From contig DATFDL010000519.1 of the NCBI GenBank assembly GCA_035252155.1, positions 1 to 8,148 of the forward strand: a DNA stretch of 8,148 bases, in the 5' to 3' direction. The first letter of the stretch is position 1; each line of letters begins with the position of its first letter. The stretch comes from JAICLL01 sp035252155 (GTDB taxonomy: Bacteria; Planctomycetota; Planctomycetia; Pirellulales; JAICIG01). The position numbers were made by a program, and so were the translations under genes. Below are positions 1 through 6,585 of the stretch, in pieces. The notes under the pieces are model-generated. The model searched no databases. It saw only the letters and a list, made by a program, of their open reading frames with translations, and was not told the DNA's origin.

Positions 1-36
1 ACCTGTTGGTTCTCCATCCGACTCGCCATCGCAACG

Positions 37-52
37 AACCATTTAAATGGTT
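37..52. repeat. Perfect 16-bp palindrome
   Basis: AACCATTTAAATGGTT reads identically on both strands and is AT-rich at its centre within GC-rich surroundings. It directly abuts a hairpin at 53-67. It could be a protein-binding site or a fragment of a repeat. No function can be assigned. Confidence 0.6.
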
Positions 53-67
53 GCGGCCGAAGGCCGC
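53..67. repeat. Short GC-rich hairpin
   Basis: GCGGCC at 53-58 and GGCCGC at 62-67 are exact reverse complements around a GAA loop. There is no following T-run, so it is not a canonical terminator. It leads straight into the dispersed repeat copy. Confidence 0.5.
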
Positions 68-69
68 GT

Positions 70-140
70 AAGGGCGTTCCGCGAACTGCGATTCGGCCTC
101 GGTCCGCCCCACGCGGAACGCCACGGAGTCCGTTCCCTAC
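70..140. repeat. Palindromic dispersed repeat, copy 1 (diverged)
   Basis: An 11-bp perfect stem (73-83 with 112-122) encloses a 28-nt loop. Positions 88-140 align without gaps to 3353-3405, with 43 of 53 bases identical by hand count, and share TCGGTCCGCC in the loop and CGTTCCCTAC at the right end. The outer part of the left arm does not match that of copy 2, so this copy is partial or decayed. Both copies are in the same orientation and bracket the AsmA-like and sulfatase genes. I infer a REP-like, non-coding family member. Confidence 0.7.
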
Positions 141-313
141 AAACATCGAGAGCCAGCCCACCGATTCCGAATGTCGAACACGATTAGCGAACGGAATGAA
201 TTCCGCTCTAGGAGCGATTCGACCCGACCGGTAAAATCGCCCCGCCGTCGTCGGTCGCCATTCGCTGGAGCGAAAGGCCACGATGCTCTAATGCACCTGT
301 CGGGCTTTGTGCC

Positions 314-1624
314 GTGCCTCGATTTCATCTGCACCAATCGGTTCGCCGCCGGGTTTGTCGGGCGATTTTTTGCCTGGCCTGTCTGCTGCCCACGACCGCG
401 CTGCTCGGGTGGACAGCTACGTGCAAACTGCCCGGTCACATCGAGCGATGCGAAGAGCGGCTCAGCGAATTGCTAGGGTTGAATGTCAGCATCGAGCGTG
501 TCCGCTATCCGCAACCAGGGCTTTGCCTATACGAGGGGATCGAATTGACCGATCCTGAGACCCACCAAGCCGTGCTGCGATGTCGCTGGGTTGAACTCGG
601 GCGCACGGGAAAAACGTTGGTGCTGCGGCCGGCGGCCGTAGAGGTGAAGTCCGAAGCGGCCGGCCGGCTGGTGCGGCTGATGATGCGCCGGTTGCAACAT
701 GAGCTACCCGCCGGTGACGCCACCCTGCGCATCTTGCCGACCAGTGTGACGTTGCGCGGGCCGCGCGACGAGCAAACCTACGACGACGCGGAGTGTCTGA
801 TTGAGTCGAGCGATACGGACGACTCGGCGACGCTGCGTTTTCGCCTGGCGGGCGTCGAGATGAGCGAAGTGGTGACGGTGGTCGTCACTCGACGGCATTC
901 GGAACTAGCCTCGACAACGCGGGTCTCGCTCAATACTGCCGGTGCGTCGTTGCCCGTCTCGATGTTCGCCGCCTGGCTCGATGCTGAGAAGGTGCTGGGG
1001 CGCGACGCCCGATTCCGCGGTTCGCTTTGGATCGATGAAGACGGCCACGGTCGGCGTGGCGACGTGACTGGCGTGCTGTCGGAAGTCGATCTCGCGGCGC
1101 TCGTGGCGGCTCGCTTTCCGCATGTGCTAACGGGCCAGGCCACGCTCGAGATCGAGCGGGGTCGAATCGAGCAAGGACGGCTAACCGAGGCCGCCGGGCA
1201 ACTGCACTGCGAGCATGGCGTCGTCGGCAGTTCGCTGATCGCGGCCGCCGTCGAGTCACTCGGCTGTCGGACCCGCCGCGCGACCGATCGCGCCGCGGCG
1301 GACAAGCTGCTCTATCAGCGGTTCTTTCTGCGCTTCGCGCTCGATCGCGCGGGGCTGCGGTTGGCAGGCTTGCCCGGCGGGCCGGACGCCGGAGCGATCT
1401 TCGTCGACGCCAGCCGGCGGCCGATTCTCATCGAGCCGGCTCGCCCCTCGCCGCTGGTGGCCCTGCTTCGGGCATTAGTGCCGCCGAGCCAGACGCACGT
1501 GCCGGCCACCCAGGAAACGTCGGCACTTGTACCATGGCTTCCGTTGCCGCCGATCGTTCCGCCTGTTGCCGAGGACGGCTCCCCGCCGCTCCCCTCCGCG
1601 CGCGTGCGCCTCTCGGACAACTAA
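314..1624 (+). CDS. AsmA-like membrane-anchored protein (hypothetical)
   Basis: A 436-residue protein with a basic N-terminus (RRR at 11-13) followed by one hydrophobic segment at about residues 17-33, consistent with an N-terminal anchor or uncleaved signal and the rest outside the cytoplasm. Residues 39-90 (a 'GLNVSIERV' stretch followed by 'EGIELTDPE') resemble the start of AsmA-like proteins, where a short helix leads to a first beta repeat with a 'gv.l.dp' pattern. AsmA family members are linked to lipid transport and outer-membrane biogenesis, but here the role is inferred from weak similarity. A second segment at about residues 294-318 resembles the C-terminal part of planctomycete AsmA-like proteins. 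The tail from about residue 395 is Pro-rich and probably disordered. The start is a GTG with no clear Shine-Dalgarno sequence, chosen because it immediately precedes the hydrophobic segment and no other in-frame ATG is close. The TAA stop lies inside the left arm of the composite repeat at 1618-1703, so the natural C-terminus may have been altered by that element. Confidence 0.65.
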   Translation: MPRFHLHQSVRRRVCRAIFCLACLLPTTALLGWTATCKLPGHIERCEERLSELLGLNVSIERVRYPQPGLCLYEGIELTDPETHQAVLRCRWVELGRTGKTLVLRPAAVEVKSEAAGRLVRLMMRRLQHELPAGDATLRILPTSVTLRGPRDEQTYDDAECLIESSDTDDSATLRFRLAGVEMSEVVTVVVTRRHSELASTTRVSLNTAGASLPVSMFAAWLDAEKVLGRDARFRGSLWIDEDGHGRRGDVTGVLSEVDLAALVAARFPHVLTGQATLEIERGRIEQGRLTEAAGQLHCEHGVVGSSLIAAAVESLGCRTRRATDRAAADKLLYQRFFLRFALDRAGLRLAGLPGGPDAGAIFVDASRRPILIEPARPSPLVALLRALVPPSQTHVPATQETSALVPWLPLPPIVPPVAEDGSPPLPSARVRLSDN

Positions 1625-1703
1625 AGGCGTCGACTGACAGCAAGATGGTTGACAGAAAGATTTTTCTGTCCACAATCTTTCTGTCAGCACTTCCCTTTAG
1701 TTG
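1618..1703. repeat. Composite nested inverted-repeat element
   Basis: Outer arms CAACTAAAGG (1618-1627) and CCTTTAGTTG (1694-1703) are perfect reverse complements. Inside, TGACAGAAAGATT (1650-1662) and AATCTTTCTGTCA (1674-1686) form a perfect 13-bp stem. GACAGAAA (1651-1658) can instead pair with a nearer TTTCTGTC (1663-1670) around a GATT loop, giving two mutually exclusive hairpins. CTGACAG at 1634-1640 is a further copy of the motif that can pair with 1681-1687. The element is AT-richer than its surroundings, contains the stop codon of the upstream gene and ends 12 bp before the sulfatase start. It looks like a small palindromic mobile unit. Terminator or attenuator activity is possible but unproven. 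Confidence 0.75.
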
Positions 1704-1715
1704 CACTGATTTTCG

Positions 1716-3242
1716 ATGGCATACAGCTCGCTTGCGCGTCGTTTGCGCGTTTGCCATGAACCGAGTGCGAATTTCGTTTGGGTCGCGCTCGTGCTCACGT
1801 TCTTGGCCGGAGGATGGGAGCGTCCGACTTCGGCTGCCGACAAGGCGCCGAATATCGTATTGATTTACGCCGACGACGTGGGCTATGGCGACCTGAGCTG
1901 TTACGGGGCCACAACAATCCGAACGCCGAACCTCGATCGGCTGGCCGTGGCTGGGCTGCGCTTCACCGATGGCCATTCGGCTGCCGCCACCTGTACGCCG
2001 TCACGTTATGCGCTTCTTACCGGGCAATACGCCTGGCGCAAAAAAGGCACCGGCGTACTGCCCGGCGACGCCAACTTGATTATCGAACCCAGCCGCATGA
2101 CGTTACCGCGCATGCTCAAGCAGTCCGGTTATGCCACGGGCGTGGTCGGCAAGTGGCATCTCGGCCTGGGTAGCGGACCTATCGACTGGAACGCCGAGAT
2201 CCGGCCCGGCCCGCTGGAGCTTGGCTTCGATTCGTCGTTCATCATTCCTGCCACCGGCGACCGCGTGCCATGCGTCTATGTGAAAAACCATCGCGTGGAC
2301 GGGCTCGATTCGGCCGATCCGATCGAGGTCAGCTACCAGGTCCAGGTTGGCGATGAGCCGACCGGGCGCGATCACCCCGAACTGCTCAAGGTCAAACTGA
2401 GCCACGGGCATGATTTCACGATTGTCAACGGCATCAGCCGCATCGGCTGGATGCGCGGCGGGCGCTCGGCGCGGTGGGTCGATGAAGACATGGCCGACGT
2501 GCTCACCCGTCAGGCCACTGCCTTCATCGACGCGCATCGCGAGGGGCCGTTCTTTCTGTACTTTGCCACGCACGACGCCCACGTGCCGCGCGTGCCGCAC
2601 GCCCGGTTTCGTGGCACGAGCGGTTGCGGAGTGCGGGGCGATGTGATTCAAGAGCTCGATTGGTGCGTAGGGCAGGTGCTCGCCAAACTCGACGAGCGCG
2701 GCCTGGCCGACAATACCCTGGTGATTTTCACCAGCGACAACGGTCCGGTGATCGACGACGGCTATGCCGACGGCGCGGTCGAGGACTTGAATGGGCATCA
2801 AGCGGCAGGTCCGTTGCGGGGCAACAAATACAGCCCGTACGAAGGCGGCACGCGTGTACCATGGTTGGCGCGGTGGCCGGCCCGGATCAAACCGGGCACG
2901 TCCGACGCGTTGGTCTGCCAGGTCGACCTACTGGCGTCGTTGGCGTTGCTCACGGGTCAAAAGTTGCCCGACGATGCGGCACCAGACAGCCAGAACGTCT
3001 TGCCGGCGCTGCTGGGCGAGTCGCGGAAAGGCCGCGAGGTGTTGATCGAGCAGGCGGGCAGACTGGCGGTTCGCAAGGGAGAGTGGAAATACATTCCGCC
3101 CGGCCCCAAGGCGGCCAAGTCGGCGGCTGGCGAGCTTTACAACCTCGCGGATGACCTGGCTGAGACGCATGACCTTGCGGCCGAGCAGCCCGAACGGGTC
3201 AAGGAGCTGCGCGAAGAACTGGCAAGAATCCGCGGCGAGTAG
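1716..3242 (+). CDS. Secreted sulfatase (arylsulfatase A-like, formylglycine type)
   Basis: A 508-residue sulfatase predicted to hydrolyse sulfate esters, in this lineage often on sulfated polysaccharides, outside the cytoplasm. An N-terminal leader has a hydrophobic core at about residues 21-33 with probable cleavage near Ala40-Ala41. The active-site signature C93-T-P-S-R97 contains the Cys converted to formylglycine by an FGE-type enzyme. D53 and D54 and D341-N342 fit the calcium ligands, and K146 and H148 (GKWHLG), H286 (ATHDAH) and K371 (NKYSPYEGG) fit the other conserved catalytic positions. The C-terminal part has the usual 'KGEWKYI' and 'ELYNLADD' motifs, so the gene appears full-length and active. 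The ATG at 1716 is the only start placed ahead of the leader; another ATG at 1756 is out of frame. Two TAG stops lie in tandem at the end. It begins 12 bp after the composite repeat and converges with the dehydrogenase gene. The substrate cannot be told from the sequence. Confidence 0.93.
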   Translation: MAYSSLARRLRVCHEPSANFVWVALVLTFLAGGWERPTSAADKAPNIVLIYADDVGYGDLSCYGATTIRTPNLDRLAVAGLRFTDGHSAAATCTPSRYALLTGQYAWRKKGTGVLPGDANLIIEPSRMTLPRMLKQSGYATGVVGKWHLGLGSGPIDWNAEIRPGPLELGFDSSFIIPATGDRVPCVYVKNHRVDGLDSADPIEVSYQVQVGDEPTGRDHPELLKVKLSHGHDFTIVNGISRIGWMRGGRSARWVDEDMADVLTRQATAFIDAHREGPFFLYFATHDAHVPRVPHARFRGTSGCGVRGDVIQELDWCVGQVLAKLDERGLADNTLVIFTSDNGPVIDDGYADGAVEDLNGHQAAGPLRGNKYSPYEGGTRVPWLARWPARIKPGTSDALVCQVDLLASLALLTGQKLPDDAAPDSQNVLPALLGESRKGREVLIEQAGRLAVRKGEWKYIPPGPKAAKSAAGELYNLADDLAETHDLAAEQPERVKELREELARIRGE

Positions 3243-3271
3243 TAGCTAATGAATCCGGCCGATCAGAAGAT

Positions 3272-3285
3272 GGCCTTCCAAGGCC
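3272..3285. repeat. Small hairpin downstream of sulfatase
   Basis: GGCCTT and AAGGCC form a 6-bp stem around CC, 30 bp past the sulfatase stop. No T-run follows, so it is at most a weak or factor-dependent 3'-end signal. Confidence 0.3.
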
Positions 3286-3316
3286 GTCCAGCGCGCAGCG
3301 GTAGGCTGAGCCGACG

Positions 3317-3408
3317 TCTGTAGGGAACGCCCTCCGTGGCGTTCCGTGAGGGGCGATTGGACGTCGGTCCGCCATTCACGGAACGCCACAGAGGGCGTTC
3401 CCTACAGA
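3317..3408. repeat. Palindromic dispersed repeat, copy 2 (33-bp arms)
   Basis: The left arm at 3317-3349 and right arm at 3376-3408 are reverse complements with a single mismatch, around a 26-nt loop. Positions 3353-3405 align gaplessly with copy 1 at 88-140. It lies between two convergent genes, so an RNA read from either strand would form a very stable hairpin, and it may act as a bidirectional 3'-end or RNA-stability structure. It lacks a U-tract on either side, so it is not a classical rho-independent terminator. I infer a REP-like mobile or mobilised element. Confidence 0.85.
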
Positions 3409-3433
3409 GCAGATAGAGGACGCGGGCTAGGTA

Positions 3434-6400
3434 TCACCGTAGCGACTTCAAATACGCATAGAGGTCGGCGATTTGGCCGTCGCTTAGTTTGTCGAGCAGC
3501 CCTACGGGCATCAACGATGCCGCCGAGGGGCGGCGAGCCACGATGTCGTCGCCACCAATTCGCACCGTCGTCGATGCGCCGGTTTGAAGAATCAATCCGT
3601 CGACCGCGTCGTAAACGATCATGCCTTGATGGACCCTGCCATCGGAGGTAGCAACGGAGACCGTACGATAGCGCGACGAGACGTCGCGGCTGGGCTGCAA
3701 GATGGCCGTGAACAAGGCATCGCGCGAGAAACGGTTGGCGACGCCAATTAAGTCAGGGCCAAGAGCACGGCCGGCGGAGTGGCACGCCGCGCACGAGGCC
3801 TGCGCAAAGACTCGATGCCCCCGCGCCGCATCGCCCGACGGCCAGTCGATGGCCGCCAGTCGCTGGCTCCAGGCAGACGCATCGACGCCCTCGCCGCTCA
3901 ACCCGGCCGCCAGATCGGGGTGTGACTCTCGCAGCCAAGCCTCCCAGCCGTGGACATCGGTCGGCGGATTCTCCAAGCATGTGATTCGTTGCAAGGCCGC
4001 GATGATCTCGTTACGCAACGCCTGGTGCTCTTTCTGCTCGCGCAAGCGGCCGAGCGCCCGGACGAGGGCCAAAAGCTCTGCGTTGTCTGTGCCCGGCAGC
4101 TTTTCAAGCGCCTTCACTGCCAGCGAAACCGTCTCCGGCTGCGGCGAGGACAGACCCTCAACCAGGCGTTCGCGGTCGTCAACCTGCGGATTGCGGGCCA
4201 GCAGGGCGAGAACGGCCTCATCCAGTCCCGCACGTCCCCAGAGTTTGCGCAGTACCGGCTTCGACCATTCGTCGGGTAGCTCACCGAGCAGCTCAACGAG
4301 CGCTGGCGTCCAAAGCGCAACCTTTTCGTCATCATCGTCGTCAGGCACGATCCGCGCGAGAATCAGATCGGCCGCCCGCCGCCGGTCGAACTCCGGCGCG
4401 TGCGTCAGCAGCTCATGCGCCGGACGGCCAAACTCCGGGTCGGCCAAGATGGCTTGGTTGAGATCCGGATCTTTTCGGGCGAGTTCGGCATGCAGTTCGG
4501 CGATACGGAGCGGAAAATGCAGATCGCGCCTTGCTGAGCGCTCGTCGAGCTTCCGGTCGAGCGACACCAGGGCGCGGGCCGTCTTTTGCGTTACCTCCGC
4601 CGTCCGCGGCGCCGCCAAGCGACCCACGACAATCAAATAATGAATGTCGTCGACCGGATCAGAATCGTCGGTCAGCCGCTCGGCGACGCGCAACAGCACA
4701 ATAGGATCGCCGTCTTCAAGCATGGCCGCCGTGCGCGCCAGTTCGCGGTCGAGGTCCGGGTCGACCGCGGGAAACGCCGCGCGAAGCGGCAATGCCATCG
4801 TGGGAACGCCCACGCCGAGATCGTAGCACGGTGCATAGCCTTCGTTGACGATGAACTTCTGGCGCGGAGCAGCTAGGTCGCCCAGTATTCGCTGCTCGAC
4901 GCGCACCGCAGCCAGTCGGGAGTCGGCGGGGGCCTTCGGATCCGCGAACACCGCATACGCACAGGTGGCGGCCGCCGCTGAATGGTTCAGCGCCGTCGCC
5001 ATCGCAACGGTTGTTCGCTCGAAAGGCGCTTCGGCCTCGTCGAGCAGTTTAGCTTGGGTTTGCGGATCTAAACCGGCGATCAGGTTCGTTGTCAGTGCCC
5101 GCAATAAACGGTCGTCGTTGTTCCAATTGGCGGTCACCGCTGCGCGCCGCTCTTCCGCCGAGAAATGATCGGAGTGCCGCAGCAGATAGGTCAAGGCCCG
5201 GCGGCGAACAAACGCGTCGCCCCCGGCGACATCTTGCAAGCACCGCTGTTTCGCTTCTGGTTGCCAATCGAGCGTCGTCCAAGGCGCAGCAATCTTGGCA
5301 GCGGCCGCGCCCGCGAGTTCTGAACCCTGAACCCTCAGCCCTGAACCCTCCCTCAACCCTGAACCCTCATACCGCACCCGATACACCGCCCCGCGCGTTC
5401 CGCGTCCGCCGATCGAGACATAAAGGTCACCCGTCTGTGGATGCACCACGATGTCCGTAGGCGCAAACCCGTTTTCACCGACGCTCTTCATGAACGTTTC
5501 TGGCTTGGCAGCGTAAGTCGACCCCGAACGGGTGAGCGGCAAAAACTCGACGCGGCCGAAGGTCCAATCGAGCACGAAAACGCCGCCGCGATAATGCGCC
5601 GGGAACTGATGGTGGCGATAACAGGCCACGCCGGTCGGCGAGCCGCGCCCCAGCGTCGCCACCGGCGGCGCCACGTCGGGCAGGTATGACGGCAGCCGCC
5701 AGAACCTCGCTCGCTGCGGAGAGAGCCAGCCATAATGCCCGCCGGCAACCACGTGATAAAAGCGCGTCGGCTCGTACCACGGCAGCGAAACGCAGCGTTC
5801 GTTGTCGGAATCGAACGTAAACAACTCACCGTTGTCGTTGAAATCCATGCCGTAGGCGTTACGAAAGCCGTCGGCCACGATTTCGGTCTTTTGCAGATCG
5901 GGCGTGAACCGCACCACGCAGCCGGCCACCGGCTCGTGAATGGGCGAAGTCGGCAACTGGGCCCACGAAGCGTCAATTCCCGCATTGTTGCCGCAGAGCA
6001 GATAGAGCCAGCCGTCGGGACCGCGGCGCAGGGCGTGGGCGTCGTGCTCGCCAGAGGCTTTGACCGCTCGGATCAATTCTGAGGGACCATCGGCATGGTC
6101 GTCATGGTCGGCGTCGGTCAGCCGCCGCAGCCCGCCCTGCCCGACGTAGAGGAGCGTATCGCCCTCCCAAAGCAGGCCCATCGCCCCGCCGCGCGGCTCT
6201 TTGGAAAAGTCCTCGGCCCGCTCGGCTCGGCCGTCGTGCTCGGCATCGATGAGGATACGGATGTATCCGGGGCCGGAAACCACGATTCGCCCTTGAGGGT
6301 CAACAGCTAAGCGAATGGCGTCGGGCACCAATGTTTCAGCGGCGTATTGACTGATTTCAAAGCCCTCGGGAACGCGCAGCCCGGCGATGGGGTCAGCAAC

Positions 6401-6457
6401 GGCGGGTACACCCGCCCACAACAGTATTATGGGTAGCCACAGTGAAGCCAGTCGCAT
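3434..6457 (-). CDS. PVC-type dehydrogenase propeller with helical repeats and C-terminal cytochrome c
   Basis: A 1007-residue exported protein. A signal peptide (residues 1 to about 21, ending AVA before D22) precedes a beta-propeller at about 25-362 of the PVC 'membrane-bound dehydrogenase' type (TIGR02604-like, related to sorbosone/PQQ glucose dehydrogenases). Typical motifs are VPEGFE, RRGPDGWLYLLCGNN, DGFRNAYGMDFNDNGE, FDSDNE and VVAGGHYGW. Residues about 385-860 are helical and HEAT-like. The C-terminal domain matches the planctomycete CxxCH family (TIGR02603-like): C889-A-A-C892-H893 binds haem c covalently, and M983 in 'SLMPVGLLDKLSD' is a likely axial ligand. The protein probably oxidises a sugar or alcohol and passes electrons to its own haem, but substrate and cofactor are not shown. 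Between propeller and helical part, about residues 363-379 are encoded by a TGAACCC-type repeat (EGSGLREGSGL...). A run of five Asp lies in the helical region. The ATG at 6457 is placed directly before the signal peptide. The gene converges with the sulfatase and diverges from the toxin-antitoxin genes. Confidence 0.93.
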   Translation of the reverse strand: MRLASLWLPIILLWAGVPAVADPIAGLRVPEGFEISQYAAETLVPDAIRLAVDPQGRIVVSGPGYIRILIDAEHDGRAERAEDFSKEPRGGAMGLLWEGDTLLYVGQGGLRRLTDADHDDHADGPSELIRAVKASGEHDAHALRRGPDGWLYLLCGNNAGIDASWAQLPTSPIHEPVAGCVVRFTPDLQKTEIVADGFRNAYGMDFNDNGELFTFDSDNERCVSLPWYEPTRFYHVVAGGHYGWLSPQRARFWRLPSYLPDVAPPVATLGRGSPTGVACYRHHQFPAHYRGGVFVLDWTFGRVEFLPLTRSGSTYAAKPETFMKSVGENGFAPTDIVVHPQTGDLYVSIGGRGTRGAVYRVRYEGSGLREGSGLRVQGSELAGAAAAKIAAPWTTLDWQPEAKQRCLQDVAGGDAFVRRRALTYLLRHSDHFSAEERRAAVTANWNNDDRLLRALTTNLIAGLDPQTQAKLLDEAEAPFERTTVAMATALNHSAAAATCAYAVFADPKAPADSRLAAVRVEQRILGDLAAPRQKFIVNEGYAPCYDLGVGVPTMALPLRAAFPAVDPDLDRELARTAAMLEDGDPIVLLRVAERLTDDSDPVDDIHYLIVVGRLAAPRTAEVTQKTARALVSLDRKLDERSARRDLHFPLRIAELHAELARKDPDLNQAILADPEFGRPAHELLTHAPEFDRRRAADLILARIVPDDDDDEKVALWTPALVELLGELPDEWSKPVLRKLWGRAGLDEAVLALLARNPQVDDRERLVEGLSSPQPETVSLAVKALEKLPGTDNAELLALVRALGRLREQKEHQALRNEIIAALQRITCLENPPTDVHGWEAWLRESHPDLAAGLSGEGVDASAWSQRLAAIDWPSGDAARGHRVFAQASCAACHSAGRALGPDLIGVANRFSRDALFTAILQPSRDVSSRYRTVSVATSDGRVHQGMIVYDAVDGLILQTGASTTVRIGGDDIVARRPSAASLMPVGLLDKLSDGQIADLYAYLKSLR
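5321..5366. repeat. TGAACCC heptanucleotide tract inside a coding sequence
   Basis: Seven consecutive units read TGAACCC, TGAACCC, TCAGCCC, TGAACCC, TCCC (shortened), TCAACCC, TGAACCC. On the coding (minus) strand this is a GGGTTCA-type repeat. It encodes a Gly/Ser/Leu/Arg linker (about residues 363-379) between the propeller and helical parts of the dehydrogenase without breaking the frame. The tract is unlike the surrounding sequence and looks like an inserted or expanded minisatellite tolerated at a domain boundary. Confidence 0.85.
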
Positions 6458-6478
6458 GACTTACAGTTTGAGTGCGAG

Positions 6479-6506
6479 CTTGTTTTAGCGAGTCTTGTTT
6501 TAGCGA
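6479..6506. repeat. Tandem 13-bp direct repeat in divergent promoter region
   Basis: CTTGTTTTAGCGA occurs exactly at 6479-6491 and 6494-6506, separated by GT (15-bp period, about one and a half helical turns). It lies 22-49 bp upstream of the dehydrogenase start and about 80 bp upstream of the toxin start. It may be an operator for a regulator or simply a local duplication. Confidence 0.6.
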
Positions 6507-6523
6507 ACGAAGGTGCGTATGAG
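6496..6523 (+). promoter_or_regulatory. Possible promoter of the toxin-antitoxin genes
   Basis: TTGTTT (6496-6501) and TATGAG (6518-6523), spaced 16 bp apart, loosely resemble sigma-70-type -35 and -10 boxes (3/6 and 4/6 matches). The -35 candidate overlaps the second copy of the 13-bp tandem repeat, which would suit repression by a bound protein. The match is weak, and planctomycete promoters are not well defined by this consensus. Confidence 0.25.
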
Positions 6524-6567
6524 TATACGTACTAAGTCATCTCGTGGCGAATTCGATCACGACCGGC

Positions 6568-6578
6568 GGAGAGGAGAG
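6568..6578 (+). promoter_or_regulatory. Ribosome binding site for the toxin gene
   Basis: The purine run GGAGAGGAGAG ends 7 nt before the GTG at 6586. It supports that GTG over the in-frame GTG at 6544, which has no such site and would add an unconserved-looking leader. Confidence 0.6.
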
Positions 6579-6585
6579 TACCGAC

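Larger units (their letters stand above)
1..313. other. Intergenic region without a supported gene
   Basis: No convincing coding region is visible. The open frames crossing this stretch on both strands have Arg/Ser/Pro-rich translations with no recognisable motif, and they run into the repeat or into the downstream gene out of frame. What it does hold is a perfect 16-bp palindrome (37-52), a GC-rich hairpin (53-67), a diverged copy of a palindromic dispersed repeat (about 70-140), and two small hairpins: CGGAAT/ATTCCG at 192-205 and TTCGCT/AGCGAA at 261-274. The promoter of the gene starting at 314 probably lies here, but I cannot identify a clear -35/-10 pair. Confidence 0.6.

Noticed and set aside
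137..439. Minus-strand open frame of 100 codons near the window start
   Set aside because: It runs from inside the AsmA-like gene to the end of a palindromic repeat, is Arg/Pro-rich and has no motif.
2103..2801. Minus-strand open frame of 232 codons opposite the sulfatase
   Set aside because: It is antisense to conserved sulfatase sequence and shows no motif or start signal of its own.
3317..3408. Rho-independent terminator
   Set aside because: The stem is strong but no T-run follows on either strand, and the similarity to 88-140 points to a dispersed repeat instead.
3702..4640. Long plus-strand open frame of 312 codons opposite the dehydrogenase
   Set aside because: The translation is Ser/Arg/Ala-rich with no motif and lies wholly antisense to a gene with clear domains. 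It is a high-GC shadow frame.
5321..5366. CRISPR-like or telomere-like array
   Set aside because: The units are only 7 bp with no spacers, and the tract is internal to a continuous reading frame.
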